Made by a program: the position numbers and the translations under genes. Positions 54,041-62,640 of a stretch of 64,000 nucleotides of DNA are shown here, in pieces (the first letter of the stretch is position 1; every line of letters begins with the position of its first letter). Where the stretch lies: positions 372,001 through 436,000 of the forward strand of contig NZ_JAAIKB010000001.1 of assembly GCF_011040385.1 (NCBI RefSeq), written 5' to 3'. The notes under the pieces are model-generated. The model did not search any database. It saw only the letters and a list, made by a program, of their open reading frames with translations, and had not been told where the DNA came from. The DNA is from Falsiroseomonas algicola. GTDB lineage: Bacteria > Pseudomonadota > Alphaproteobacteria > Acetobacterales > Acetobacteraceae.

Positions 54041-56377
54041 TTACTCCGCCGCCCGCGGCAGCGCCGCAGCCTCCGGCTTGTGGCTTTTCGGGCGGGCCTT
54101 GAGCTTCAGCTCCCGCAATTCCGCCTGATCCTTCGCCGCGTTGCGCAGCAGCGCGTCCTTGCCCCAGAGGTATTGCGGCGGGCAGGCGATGTCCTTCACG
54201 CCGTACTGCGCCGCGGCGTGCAGGGTGAAGGACGGGTTCGTCAGATGCGGCCTCGCCAGCGCCACCAGATCCGCGCGATTGGCGGCGATGATGGTGTTCA
54301 CCTGGTCGGCGCTGGTGATGTTGCCGACGCACATGGTGGCGATGCCGGCCTCGTTCCGGATCATGTCGGACCAGGGCAGCTGGAACATGCGGCCATAGGT
54401 CGGGCTGGCATCGGCCACCGTCTGGCCGGTGGAGACATCGATCAGGTCCGCGCCCGCTTGCGCGAAGGCACGAGCGATCGCGAGGCAATCCTCATCCGTC
54501 AGCCCGCCTTCCGCCCAGTCGGTCGCGGAGATGCGGACCGACATGGGCTTCTCCGCCGGCCAGACCGCGCGCATGGCGTCGAAGATCTCCAGCGGATAGC
54601 GCAGCCGGTTCTCGACGCTGCCGCCATACTCGTCCTCGCGGCGATTGGTCAGCGGCGAGAGGAAGCTGGCCAGCAGGTAGCCGTGCGCGCAGTGCAGTTC
54701 CAGCATGTCGAAGCCGCAGGCGATGGCGCGGCGAGTGGCGGCGACGAAATCGGCCTTCACCTGGTCCATGTCGTCCCGCGTCATGGCGCGCGGCACCTGG
54801 CTCTCGGGATAGTAGGGGATCGCGCTGGCCGAAAGGATCGGCCAGGCGCCTTCCTTCAGCGGGCGGTCCATCCCTTCCCACATCAGCCGCGTCGCGCCCT
54901 TCCGCCCGGCATGGCCGAGCTGGAGGCAGAACTTTGCCTGTGACGTGGCGTGGGCCAGCGCGACGATGCGCGTCCAGGCGGCCTGCTGTTCATCGTTCCA
55001 GAGGCCGGCGCAGCCCGGGGTGATGCGGGCGGTCGGGCTGACGCAGGTCATCTCCGTGAACAGAAGGCCGGCGCCGCCCATGGCCCGCGCCCCGTAATGC
55101 GCGACATGGAAGTCGCCCGGGATCCCTTCGGGCGCCGAATACATGCACATGGGCGAGACGACGACGCGGTTGGCGAGCTTCATGTCCCGCAGCGCGAAGG
55201 GCTGGAACATGGGTGGCTTGCGCGGATCGGCGGGCAGGCCGGCGGCCTGCGCTTCCTCCGCCACCGCGCGCTGTGTCTCCGCCACGAAGTCCGGGGCGCG
55301 GAGGGCCAGGTTGTCCCAGGTGATCGCCTTGCTGCGCGTCATCACGCCGAAGGCGAAGCGCGTCGGGGAGAAATCCCAGAACCGCTGCACATGCTCGAAC
55401 CAGACGAGCGAGACGTTGGCCGCGTGCTGCGTCTTCTCGACGTCCTCGCGGCGATCGGTCTCATACCGCTGCAGGCACGCCGCCACGCTGCCGCCAGCGC
55501 GGAACGCCTTGTGCAGGCCGATGGCATCCTCCATCGCCAGCTTGGTGCCGGAGCCGATGGAGAAATGGGCGCTGGCCTTGGCGTCGCCGAGCAGGACGAC
55601 GTTGTCCTTCACCCAGCGGCCGCAGGTGATGGTCGGGAATTGCCGCCACATCGACCGGTTGGTGATGAGGCGATGGCCCTGCAGTTCCTCGGCGAAGACG
55701 CCTTCGAGATAGGCGGCCGACTCCGCCTCGTTCATCCGGTCCAGGCCGGCACGGGCGAAGGTGTCGGGATCGGTCTCCAGCACCCAGGTGCTGGCGCCGG
55801 CCTCGTACTGGTAGCAATGGGCGATGAAGATGCCCTCCGGCCTCTCCTTGAAGAAGAAGGTGAAGGCGTCGAAGGGCCGCGTGCTGCCCATCCAGGCGAA
55901 GCGGTTGGGGCGGAGGTCCACTTCCGGCCTGAAATGGTCGCGGAAGCGTTCGCGGATGGGGGAGTTGATGCCATCGGCGGCGACGATGAGGTCGGCATCG
56001 GGGAAATCCTCGGGCGAGGCCTCCCGCCGGTATTCCAGCTCGACGCCGAGCGCGCGGGCGCGGTCGGAGAGCAGCATCAGCAGGGTGCGGCGGGAACAGC
56101 CGCAGAAGCCGTTGCCGCCGATGCGGTGTTCCTGGCCCTTGGCGACAATGGCGATGTCGTCCCAATAGGCGAAGCTTTCGGTGATGGCGCGGTAGCTGGG
56201 CTCATCCGCCGCCTGGAAGGTATCCAGAGTCGCGTCGCTGAAGACGACGCCGAAGCCGAAGGTGTCGTCCGGGCGGTTGCGCTCCACCACCGTGATGCGC
56301 GCCTGCGGGAAGTCCCGCTTCATCAGGATGGAGAAATAGAGGCCCGCCGGGCCGCCGCCGATCACCGCGATGCGCAT
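54041..56377 (-). CDS. Bifunctional FAD monooxygenase / old-yellow-enzyme fusion, 2-aminobenzoyl-CoA monooxygenase/reductase type
   Basis: This 778-residue fusion joins two flavoenzymes. Residues 1-370 are a single-component FAD monooxygenase: [13 protein letters not shown] at the start, then [14 protein letters not shown] (264-277) as the second FAD motif. Residues ~390-750 are an old-yellow-enzyme domain with [20 protein letters not shown] and [14 protein letters not shown]. This layout is that of 2-aminobenzoyl-CoA monooxygenase/reductase from Azoarcus, which hydroxylates and dearomatises anthranilyl-CoA with O2 and NADH. Single-domain relatives hydroxylate salicylyl-CoA. A GGAGGT ribosome site precedes the ATG. 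It is divergent from the seven-gene operon that supplies the other steps, and two operator-like sites lie between. Confidence 0.85.
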   Translation of the reverse strand: MRIAVIGGGPAGLYFSILMKRDFPQARITVVERNRPDDTFGFGVVFSDATLDTFQAADEPSYRAITESFAYWDDIAIVAKGQEHRIGGNGFCGCSRRTLLMLLSDRARALGVELEYRREASPEDFPDADLIVAADGINSPIRERFRDHFRPEVDLRPNRFAWMGSTRPFDAFTFFFKERPEGIFIAHCYQYEAGASTWVLETDPDTFARAGLDRMNEAESAAYLEGVFAEELQGHRLITNRSMWRQFPTITCGRWVKDNVVLLGDAKASAHFSIGSGTKLAMEDAIGLHKAFRAGGSVAACLQRYETDRREDVEKTQHAANVSLVWFEHVQRFWDFSPTRFAFGVMTRSKAITWDNLALRAPDFVAETQRAVAEEAQAAGLPADPRKPPMFQPFALRDMKLANRVVVSPMCMYSAPEGIPGDFHVAHYGARAMGGAGLLFTEMTCVSPTARITPGCAGLWNDEQQAAWTRIVALAHATSQAKFCLQLGHAGRKGATRLMWEGMDRPLKEGAWPILSASAIPYYPESQVPRAMTRDDMDQVKADFVAATRRAIACGFDMLELHCAHGYLLASFLSPLTNRREDEYGGSVENRLRYPLEIFDAMRAVWPAEKPMSVRISATDWAEGGLTDEDCLAIARAFAQAGADLIDVSTGQTVADASPTYGRMFQLPWSDMIRNEAGIATMCVGNITSADQVNTIIAANRADLVALARPHLTNPSFTLHAAAQYGVKDIACPPQYLWGKDALLRNAAKDQAELRELKLKARPKSHKPEAAALPRAAE

Positions 56378-56402
56378 CGATGCACCTCCGCCCCTGACAC
56401 CC

Positions 56403-56424
56403 GATAGTTTAGGCTTCAAAGATT
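56403..56424. promoter_or_regulatory. Candidate operator, site 1, in the divergent catabolic promoter
   Basis: This 22-bp imperfect palindrome has core TTTAGGCTTCAA (56408-56419) and outer left arm GATAGTTT. It lies 26 bp upstream of the monooxygenase start, so it could block that promoter. It resembles the livJ site and the second site at 56465. Confidence 0.6.
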
Positions 56425-56464
56425 GGCGCAGCAACCGGATTGCAAGGTTGCGCCGCCGGCGGAT

Positions 56465-56486
56465 GATGTTTTAGGCTTCAAGCATC
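56465..56486. promoter_or_regulatory. Candidate operator, site 2, in the divergent catabolic promoter
   Basis: The same core TTTAGGCTTCAA recurs at 56470-56481, 62 bp from site 1, with outer ends GATG and CATC that pair. It lies 10 bp before the SDR start and abuts its GGAGG ribosome site (56488-56492). The MarR regulator encoded in this operon is the natural candidate to bind. Confidence 0.6.
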
Positions 56487-56495
56487 GGAGGTCGG

Positions 56496-57230
56496 ATGGA
56501 AGCGTCGCCACTCCTCGGCAAGCATGCGCTGGTCACGGGCGGCGGCACCGGCATCGGGCTCGCCTGCGCGCAGGCGCTGACGCGTGTGGGGGCGGTGGTG
56601 ACGGTGCTCGGGCGGCGCGAGGCGCCGCTGCGGGAGGCTGTCGAGGCCGGCGATGCGGCGGGTCTATTGGTGGCGGATGTGACCGCCCTGCCCGCTTTGC
56701 CCCGCTTCGACATCCTGGTGAATGCGGCCGGTGCCGCGGAAAGCGCGCCCTTCCTGAAGTCGGATCCTGCGCTGTTCGAGCGGATGTGGCGCGTGAACGT
56801 GATGGGCGCGGTGGCGGCGGCGCAGGCGGTGCTGCCCGGGATGCTGGAGGCGCGGGACGGGCGGATCGTGATGGTCGCCAGCACGGCGGCGCTGAAGGGC
56901 TACCCCTACGTCACCGCCTATACAGCCGCGAAGCACGGGCTGCTCGGCTTGGTGCGCGCCCTGGCGCAGGAGGTCGCGGCCAGGGGCGTGACGGTCAACG
57001 CCGTCTGCCCGGGCTTCACGGACACCGCCATCGTGGCGGAGAGCGTCGCGCGCATCGTCGCCAAGACCGGGCGCGGCGAGGACGAGGCCCGCGCCGAACT
57101 CGCGAGGCACAACCCGCAGAAGCGCCTTGTGCAGCCGGCGGAGGTGGCGGCGGCGGTGCTCGCGCTCTGCCTGGCTGGCAGCGCCGCCATCAACGGCCAG
57201 GCCATCGCGGTGGATGGGGGGGAGACATGA
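56496..57230 (+). CDS. SDR-family 3-hydroxyacyl-CoA-dehydrogenase-like enzyme of the catabolic operon
   Basis: This 244-residue short-chain dehydrogenase has TGGGTGIGLACAQAL, the NAAGAAES loop, ASTAALKG and YTAAK. A VNAVCPGFTDTAIV segment is typical of 3-hydroxyacyl-CoA-type SDRs. In the anthranilyl-CoA route it would oxidise a hydroxyl on the reduced ring before cleavage. It is the first gene of the plus-strand operon, with a strong GGAGG site and an operator-like palindrome just upstream. Its stop overlaps the MarR start as ATGA. Confidence 0.85.
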   Translation: MEASPLLGKHALVTGGGTGIGLACAQALTRVGAVVTVLGRREAPLREAVEAGDAAGLLVADVTALPALPRFDILVNAAGAAESAPFLKSDPALFERMWRVNVMGAVAAAQAVLPGMLEARDGRIVMVASTAALKGYPYVTAYTAAKHGLLGLVRALAQEVAARGVTVNAVCPGFTDTAIVAESVARIVAKTGRGEDEARAELARHNPQKRLVQPAEVAAAVLALCLAGSAAINGQAIAVDGGET

Positions 57231-57748
57231 CCCCGGACGACATGATGCCCGTGGCGGTGGACGCCGAGACGGCGCTGGCCGGCGCGCCGCCCGGCCACAA
57301 GGACGAGCTCCGCCTCTGGCTGCGGCTGCTGACCTGCGCCACGCTGATCGAGGGCGAGATCCGCACCCGCCTGCGCCGGGACTTCGACACCACCCTGCCC
57401 CGCTTCGACCTGCTGGCGGCGCTGGACCGCGCACCGGCGGGGCTCACGCTGGGCGACGTCTCCCGCCGCATGATGGTCAGCAACGGCAATGTCACCGGCC
57501 TGGCGACGCGGCTGGAGGCGGAGGGGCTGGTCGAGCGCCGCGCCCGACTCGGCGACCGGCGCGCGCAGATGCTGCGGCTGACGGCCAAGGGCAAGCGCGA
57601 ATTCGCACGTCAGTCGGCGGCGCATGAGGGCTGGGTCGCGGAGTTGCTGGGCGGTCTCGAACCCGCCGACCGCGCCGCGCTGTTCCGCCTGCTCGGCCAG
57701 GCCAAGGGCTCCGTCAGGGCCGCGCTTTCACCCGAGGAGACACCATGA
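57227..57748 (+). CDS. MarR-family regulator of the catabolic operon
   Basis: This 173-residue regulator has a winged-helix region (about residues 55-115: [33 protein letters not shown], then [14 protein letters not shown]). MarR proteins in aromatic-acid clusters commonly bind the CoA ester as inducer and repress the cluster until it appears. The gene is internal to the operon (ATGA overlaps on both sides), so it autoregulates if it acts on the divergent promoter. The palindromes at 56403, 56465 and 46831 are its likely sites. Confidence 0.88.
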   Translation: MTPDDMMPVAVDAETALAGAPPGHKDELRLWLRLLTCATLIEGEIRTRLRRDFDTTLPRFDLLAALDRAPAGLTLGDVSRRMMVSNGNVTGLATRLEAEGLVERRARLGDRRAQMLRLTAKGKREFARQSAAHEGWVAELLGGLEPADRAALFRLLGQAKGSVRAALSPEETP

Positions 57749-58572
57749 TCACGGCCATCAGCGGCCCGCTTGCCGACTACGCCGCGCAACACCTGAAGCT
57801 GGAGATCGAGGGCGGCGTCGCGACGCTGACGCTGAACCGGCCGGAGCGGAAGAACCCGCTGACCTTCGAGAGCTACAGCGAGATGGCGGCGATCCTGCGC
57901 GCCGCGGTCCACGACGATGCGGTGAAGGCCTTCGTGGTCACGGGCGCCGGCGGGAATTTCTGCTCGGGCGGCGATGTGCATGAGATCATCGGCCCGCTGC
58001 TCGACCGCGACACCAAGGGGCTGATGCAGTTCACGGCCATGACGGGTGAGCTGGTGAAGGCCATGCGCGCCTGCCCGCAGCCCATCATCGCCGCCATCGA
58101 TGGCATCGCCGCCGGCGCGGGCGCCATCATCGCCATGGCCTCCGACATCCGCATCGGCACGGCGCGGGCCAAGACCGCCTTCCTGTTCAACCGCGTGGGC
58201 CTGGCGGGCTGCGACATGGGCGCCTGCGCCATCCTGCCCCGCATCATCGGCCAGGGACGGGCGAGCGAGCTGCTGTATCTCGGCCGGTCGCTGGGTGGGG
58301 AGGAAGCGCTGGCCTGGGGCTTCTTCAACGCGATCCATGATCCTGATGCGCTGCAAGCCGCCGCGGCGAAGCTGGCGCGGGAGATCGCGGAGGGCCCGAA
58401 CTTCGCGCACGCCATGACCAAGCGCATGCTGCAGATGGAATGGGCCATGTCCATGGACCAGGCGATCGAGGCCGAGGCCGTGGCGCAGGCGCTGTGCATG
58501 ACGACGCAGGATTTCCGCCGCGCCTATGACGCCTTCGTGGCGAAGCAGCGCCCGGTGTTCAAGGGCGACTGA
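57745..58572 (+). CDS. Enoyl-CoA hydratase/isomerase family enzyme
   Basis: This 275-residue crotonase-fold enzyme has [13 protein letters not shown] (residues 32-44), the oxyanion-hole segment [15 protein letters not shown] (69-83) and the second hole stretch [21 protein letters not shown]. The catalytic pair region is near AGCDMGACA. It resembles hydratases in benzoyl-CoA and 2-aminobenzoyl-CoA pathways, and would add water to, or rearrange, the dearomatised ring product. It overlaps the MarR stop (ATGA) and the next start (TGATG). Confidence 0.88.
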   Translation: MITAISGPLADYAAQHLKLEIEGGVATLTLNRPERKNPLTFESYSEMAAILRAAVHDDAVKAFVVTGAGGNFCSGGDVHEIIGPLLDRDTKGLMQFTAMTGELVKAMRACPQPIIAAIDGIAAGAGAIIAMASDIRIGTARAKTAFLFNRVGLAGCDMGACAILPRIIGQGRASELLYLGRSLGGEEALAWGFFNAIHDPDALQAAAAKLAREIAEGPNFAHAMTKRMLQMEWAMSMDQAIEAEAVAQALCMTTQDFRRAYDAFVAKQRPVFKGD

Positions 58573-59732
58573 TGGCAGACCGCACCTTCCTCCAGTGGCC
58601 CTTCTTCGAGGATCGCCACCGCGACTGGGCGGCGGAGGTCGAGGCCTGGGCCGCGCAGCACGCCGAGGCGCTGTCCGACGAGCATGACGCCGATGGCAGC
58701 GTGCAACGCCTGGCGCGCGCCATGGGCGAGGCCGGGCTGCTGCGCGTGCCCTGCCCTGCAGACGGCAAGCTCGACGTCCGCAGCCTCTGCATCGCGCGGG
58801 ACATCCTGGCGCGGCACAGCGGCCTCGCCGATTTCGCCTTCGCCATGCAGGGGCTCGGCACCGGGCCGGTGACGCTGTTCGGCACGGCGGCGCAGCGCGA
58901 AAGGCTGCTGCCGGGCGCGCGGGCGGGCGCGAACCTCGCCGCCTTCGCGCTGAGCGAGCCGGAGGCGGGCAGCGATGTGGCGGCACTCGCCACCACCGCG
59001 ACGCCGGACGGCAATGGCCATTGGCGGCTGAACGGGCGCAAGACCTGGATCAGCAATGGCGGCATCGCGGCCTCCTACATCGTCTTCGCCCGCACCGGCG
59101 AGGCACCGGGCGCGCGCGGCCTTTCCGCCTTCCTCGTCGCCGCCGATGCGCCGGGGCTCTCCATCGCGGAGCGCATCGACGTCACCGCTCCGCATCCGCT
59201 GGCGACGCTGTCCTTCGATGGTGTCCGCGTCTCCGTCGATGACCTCATCGGCAAGCCGGGCGAGGGCTTCAAGGTGGCGATGGGCACGCTCGACGTGTTC
59301 CGCGCCACCGTCGGCGCCGCCGCCCTCGGCTTCGCGCGCCGCGCCTTCGACATGACGGTGGAACGCGCGACGAACCGGAAGCTGTTCGGCGGCGCGCTGT
59401 TCGACCAGCAGATGAGCCAGGCCGCCATCGCCGACAGCGCGGTGGATGTCGAGGCTTCCGCCCTTCTCGTCTATCGCGCCGCCTGGCTGAAGGATTCCGG
59501 CCAGCCGCGAGTCACGCGCGAAGCCTCCATGGCCAAGCTGCATGCGACGGAGGCGGCGCAGCGCTGCGCCGACCGCAACGTGCAGATCCATGGCGGCCTT
59601 GGCGTCACCAAGGGCCACAAGGCCGAAGAACTCTACAGGGAAGTCCGGGCGCTTCGCGTTTATGAAGGCGCCTCGGAGGTGCAGCGCATCGTGATTGCGC
59701 GCGCCGAACGCGACAGTCGCACATCCACCTGA
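58572..59732 (+). CDS. Acyl-CoA dehydrogenase of the catabolic operon
   Basis: This 386-residue FAD enzyme has [15 protein letters not shown] (FAD/substrate region), [22 protein letters not shown] and, near the C-terminus, [16 protein letters not shown] with the catalytic Glu. In the pathway it would introduce a double bond into a ring or ring-cleaved CoA ester. Overlap of one base on each side (TGATG) ties it to the hydratase and ligase genes. Its N-terminus is long before the first helix, which may be real. Confidence 0.9.
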   Translation: MADRTFLQWPFFEDRHRDWAAEVEAWAAQHAEALSDEHDADGSVQRLARAMGEAGLLRVPCPADGKLDVRSLCIARDILARHSGLADFAFAMQGLGTGPVTLFGTAAQRERLLPGARAGANLAAFALSEPEAGSDVAALATTATPDGNGHWRLNGRKTWISNGGIAASYIVFARTGEAPGARGLSAFLVAADAPGLSIAERIDVTAPHPLATLSFDGVRVSVDDLIGKPGEGFKVAMGTLDVFRATVGAAALGFARRAFDMTVERATNRKLFGGALFDQQMSQAAIADSAVDVEASALLVYRAAWLKDSGQPRVTREASMAKLHATEAAQRCADRNVQIHGGLGVTKGHKAEELYREVRALRVYEGASEVQRIVIARAERDSRTST

Positions 59733-61384
59733 TGAACCGGGAGACGGGGATGGACGGGATGATGATGCAGGCACTGGGCGCATCCGCCCACCAGGACAGC
59801 TTCTGCCGGGACAACCTGCCGCCGCGCGACCAGTGGCCGGACTTCCTGCTGGACCGGCCGGAGTTCCAGTATCCCGCGCGCCTCAACTGCGCGGTGGAAC
59901 TGCTGGACCGCAACCTGGAGCGCGGCCGCGGCGACCACCCCGCGCTGGTGACGCCGGCGGAGACGCTGAGCTATCGCCAGCTGGCGGAGCGCGTGGACCG
60001 GATCGCGCATGTGCTGGTCTCGCGCCTCGGCTTGGTGCCGGGCAATCGCGTGCTGCTGCGCAGTGCCAACAATGCCTGGATGGTCGCGGCCTATTTCGCC
60101 GTGCTGAAGGCCGGCGGCGTCGTCGTCGCCACCATGCCGCTGCTGCGCGCCAAGGAACTGTCCCAGGTGCTGCGCAAGGGGCGCATCACCCATGCCCTGT
60201 GCGATGCGCGCCTCGTCGAGGAACTCCGCAAGGCCGAGGGGCCGGACCTCCGGCACCTCGTCACCTGGGGCAACGGGATGCTGGAGGCGATGGTGGCGGA
60301 GGCGCCCGGCCGCTTCGCGGCCTGCGACACCGCCGCCGATGATGTCTGCCTGATCGGCTTCACCAGCGGCAGCACGGGCGAGCCCAAGGGCACGCTGCAT
60401 TTCCACCGCGACATGCTGGCGATCTGCGACGGCTATGCCATGCAGGTGTTGCGGCCGGAGCCCAGCGACATCTTCATCGGCTCGCCCCCGCTCGCCTTCA
60501 CCTTCGGCCTCGGCGGGCTGGTGCTCTTCCCCTTCCGCGTCGGCGCCACCGCCGTGCTGCTGGAGAAGGCACCGCCCGAGGAATTGCCCGCCGCCATCGC
60601 GCATCACCGCGCGACGGTCTGCTTCACCGCGCCCACCGCCTATCGCGTCATGGCGGCCAAGGCCGGGGAGCACGACCTCTCCAGCCTGCGCAAATGCGTC
60701 TCCGCCGGCGAAACCCTGCCGGTGCCGATCTTCGAGGCCTGGCAGAAGGCAACGGGCCTCAAGCTGATGGACGGCATCGGCGCGACGGAGATGCTGCACA
60801 TCTTCATCGCGGCGCGCGAGGACCAGATCCGCCCCGGCGCCACCGGCATCCCCGTGCCGGGCTACCGCGCCAAGGTGGTGGACGAAGCGGGGCAGGAGGT
60901 GCCGCGCGGCACGCCCGGGCGGCTCGCGGTGCAGGGGCCGACGGGGTGCCGCTACCTCGATGACCCGCGCCAGGCGCAATACGTCGAGCGCGGCTGGAAC
61001 ATCACCGGCGACACCTACGTCCAGGACGCCGATGGCTATTTCTGGTACCAGGCCCGCAACGACGACATGATCGTCTCCGCCGGCTACAACATCGCAGGGC
61101 CGGAGGTAGAATCCGCCCTGCTGACCCATCCCGCCGTGAAGGAATGCGGCGTGGTTGGCGCGCCCGACCCGGAACGCGGCATGGTGGTGCGGGCCTATGT
61201 CGTGCTGAAGGACGGCGTGAACGGCGACGCGGCCCTGGTCAAGGCGCTGCAGGACCATGTGAAGGCCGAGGTCGCGCCTTACAAATACCCGCGCAGCGTT
61301 GTCTTCGTGCCGGCGCTGCCCCGGACAGAGACCGGCAAGCTGCAACGCTTCGCGCTGCGGAAGCAGGCCCAGTCCGGCGCATGA
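59732..61384 (+). CDS. Benzoate/2-aminobenzoate-CoA ligase family enzyme
   Basis: This 550-residue acyl-adenylate-forming ligase of the benzoate-CoA ligase family has phosphate loop FTSGSTGEPKGTLHF, hinge region YWYQARNDDMIVSAGYN and catalytic Lys in PRTETGKLQRFAL. It converts the aromatic acid to its CoA ester with ATP, the first committed step. The fused monooxygenase-reductase in the same cluster makes 2-aminobenzoate the favoured substrate. One-base overlap joins it to the dehydrogenase gene and four bases to the thioesterase gene. Confidence 0.88.
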   Translation: MNRETGMDGMMMQALGASAHQDSFCRDNLPPRDQWPDFLLDRPEFQYPARLNCAVELLDRNLERGRGDHPALVTPAETLSYRQLAERVDRIAHVLVSRLGLVPGNRVLLRSANNAWMVAAYFAVLKAGGVVVATMPLLRAKELSQVLRKGRITHALCDARLVEELRKAEGPDLRHLVTWGNGMLEAMVAEAPGRFAACDTAADDVCLIGFTSGSTGEPKGTLHFHRDMLAICDGYAMQVLRPEPSDIFIGSPPLAFTFGLGGLVLFPFRVGATAVLLEKAPPEELPAAIAHHRATVCFTAPTAYRVMAAKAGEHDLSSLRKCVSAGETLPVPIFEAWQKATGLKLMDGIGATEMLHIFIAAREDQIRPGATGIPVPGYRAKVVDEAGQEVPRGTPGRLAVQGPTGCRYLDDPRQAQYVERGWNITGDTYVQDADGYFWYQARNDDMIVSAGYNIAGPEVESALLTHPAVKECGVVGAPDPERGMVVRAYVVLKDGVNGDAALVKALQDHVKAEVAPYKYPRSVVFVPALPRTETGKLQRFALRKQAQSGA

Positions 61385-61845
61385 GCCGACCGGCGCCCAT
61401 CGCCGCCGCCGCCCTGCCCGCCCGCGCCTTCCGCGGGCGGCAGCGCATCCGCTTCGGCGACTGCGACCCCGCCGGCATCGTCTTCTTCCCGTCCTTCTTC
61501 GCCATGGCCAATGGCATGGTGGAGGACTGGTTCACCGAGGATCTCGGCATCGACTTCCACGCCCTGCACGGCCAGCGCCGCATCGGCACCGGCTTCGTGC
61601 ATGCAGAAGCCGATTTCTTCCGCCCCGGCCTGATGGGCGACCGCATCGCGCTGACGCCGATCCTGACGCGGATCGGCGGCGGGTCCTATGCGCTGACCGT
61701 CCACATCCATCGCGGGGAGGAGGAGCTTGCCCGGCTCGCCCTCGTCACCGCCACCACCGACCTCGATGCCCGCCGCGCCGTGCCGATCCCGGCCGATCTT
61801 CGCGCGGCGCTGGTCGCCTATCAGGAGCGTTGCGCCCATGGCTGA
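61381..61845 (+). CDS. 4-hydroxybenzoyl-CoA-thioesterase-like protein
   Basis: This 154-residue hot-dog fold protein has RFGDCDPAGIVFFPSFFAM, with the catalytic Asp of the 4-HBT family. It hydrolyses acyl-CoA esters; in an aromatic-CoA pathway it can recycle CoA trapped in dead-end esters. It overlaps the ligase stop (ATGA) and the RidA start by 8 bp. A longer upstream frame to 61144 lies in the ligase gene and is not used. Confidence 0.87.
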   Translation: MSRPAPIAAAALPARAFRGRQRIRFGDCDPAGIVFFPSFFAMANGMVEDWFTEDLGIDFHALHGQRRIGTGFVHAEADFFRPGLMGDRIALTPILTRIGGGSYALTVHIHRGEEELARLALVTATTDLDARRAVPIPADLRAALVAYQERCAHG

Positions 61846-62242
61846 CAGCCCCCTCACCGCCCTGCAGCCGCCGGGCTGGCCGGCGCCGCGCGGCTATTCC
61901 AACGGGATGATGGGCCAGGGGCGCGTCGTGCTGGTGGGCGGGCAGATCGGCTGGGATGCCGGGGGCCGCTTCCCCGACGGCTTCGTCCCGCAGGTCCGCC
62001 AGGCGCTGGAGAACATCCTGGCGGTGGTGAAGGAAGCCGGGGGCGGCCCGGAACATATCGGCCGCCTGACCTGGTACGTCACCGACATGGCGGAATACCG
62101 TGCCAGCCTGGCGGAGCTCGGCCCCGCCTATCGCGCCGTGATGGGCCGCAACTTCCCCGCCATGGCGCTGGTGCAGGTGGTGGCGCTGGTCGAGCCCGAA
62201 GCGAAGGTCGAGATCGAGGCGACCGCCATCATCCCCGGTTAG
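61838..62242 (+). CDS. RidA-family protein
   Basis: This 134-residue protein is of the RidA/YjgF/UK114 type, with YSNGMMGQGRVVLVGGQIGWD and a late VQVVALVEPEAKVEIEATA. RidA enzymes hydrolyse reactive enamines and imines to ketones and ammonia. Aminobenzoyl-CoA routes make such intermediates, so this gene could remove nitrogen from the ring-reduced amine. The usual Arg near the C-terminus is not obvious here, so it may be a non-deaminase subgroup. It ends the operon, overlapping the convergent small gene by four bases. Confidence 0.85.
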   Translation: MADSPLTALQPPGWPAPRGYSNGMMGQGRVVLVGGQIGWDAGGRFPDGFVPQVRQALENILAVVKEAGGGPEHIGRLTWYVTDMAEYRASLAELGPAYRAVMGRNFPAMALVQVVALVEPEAKVEIEATAIIPG

Positions 62243-62454
62243 ACCGCCGGCGCTTCCGGCCCGGGCTCCATCGCCTCGTCCAGCGGCGCCGCCACCGCCT
62301 CATCGGCGTCCTGCTTCCAGCCGCGGCGCTCCTCGCAGAGGCGTCGCGCGAGCAGCGCCGCGCCGATCGCACCCGCGCCGACGGCCAGGGTCATCGTCGC
62401 CGCCGTCGCCACAGCCATTCCCATCATCGTGCCCGTCGCCATTCGCAGCAGCAT
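62239..62454 (-). CDS. Small single-pass membrane protein
   Basis: This 71-residue hypothetical has a hydrophobic segment (about residues 10-37, Ala-rich) followed by RRLCEERRGW and an acidic tail. I do not recognise it. AAGGAG lies 9 bp before ATG 62454, supporting expression. A TTG at 62460 is a less likely start. Its end overlaps the RidA stop. It follows a small Cys-rich gene, and an operon with the PAS-HPt gene is possible. Confidence 0.55.
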   Translation of the reverse strand: MLLRMATGTMMGMAVATAATMTLAVGAGAIGAALLARRLCEERRGWKQDADEAVAAPLDEAMEPGPEAPAV

Positions 62455-62478
62455 GGCCAAGTCTCCTTCTGGTTCGGC

Positions 62479-62640
62479 CTATCTGGGGCCGGGCCGCTTC
62501 GGGGCAAGCGGAATGGGGGGTGGTGACAGGGATCGTTCCGCCGCGCAGGAGCACACGATGGTGCCATCGGCCAGCCGGTTCGGCATCGTGACCTCCTCGC
62601 AATGCGGGCAGAGCACGGGTTCGGGGCGCGTCAGTTGCAT
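62479..62640 (-). CDS. Small Cys-rich (zinc-ribbon-like) hypothetical protein
   Basis: This 53-residue protein begins MQLTRPEPVLCPHCEEVTMP and carries CPHC (11-14) and, later, CSC near residue 31-33. The spacing suits a small zinc-ribbon or metal-binding knuckle. The tail is proline-rich. It starts 10 bp before the stop of the PAS-HPt gene (ATG overlapping the stop), which suggests coupled translation. No strong ribosome site is seen. It may be a chance frame, but the clustered Cys argue otherwise. Confidence 0.45.
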   Translation of the reverse strand: MQLTRPEPVLCPHCEEVTMPNRLADGTIVCSCAAERSLSPPPIPLAPKRPGPR

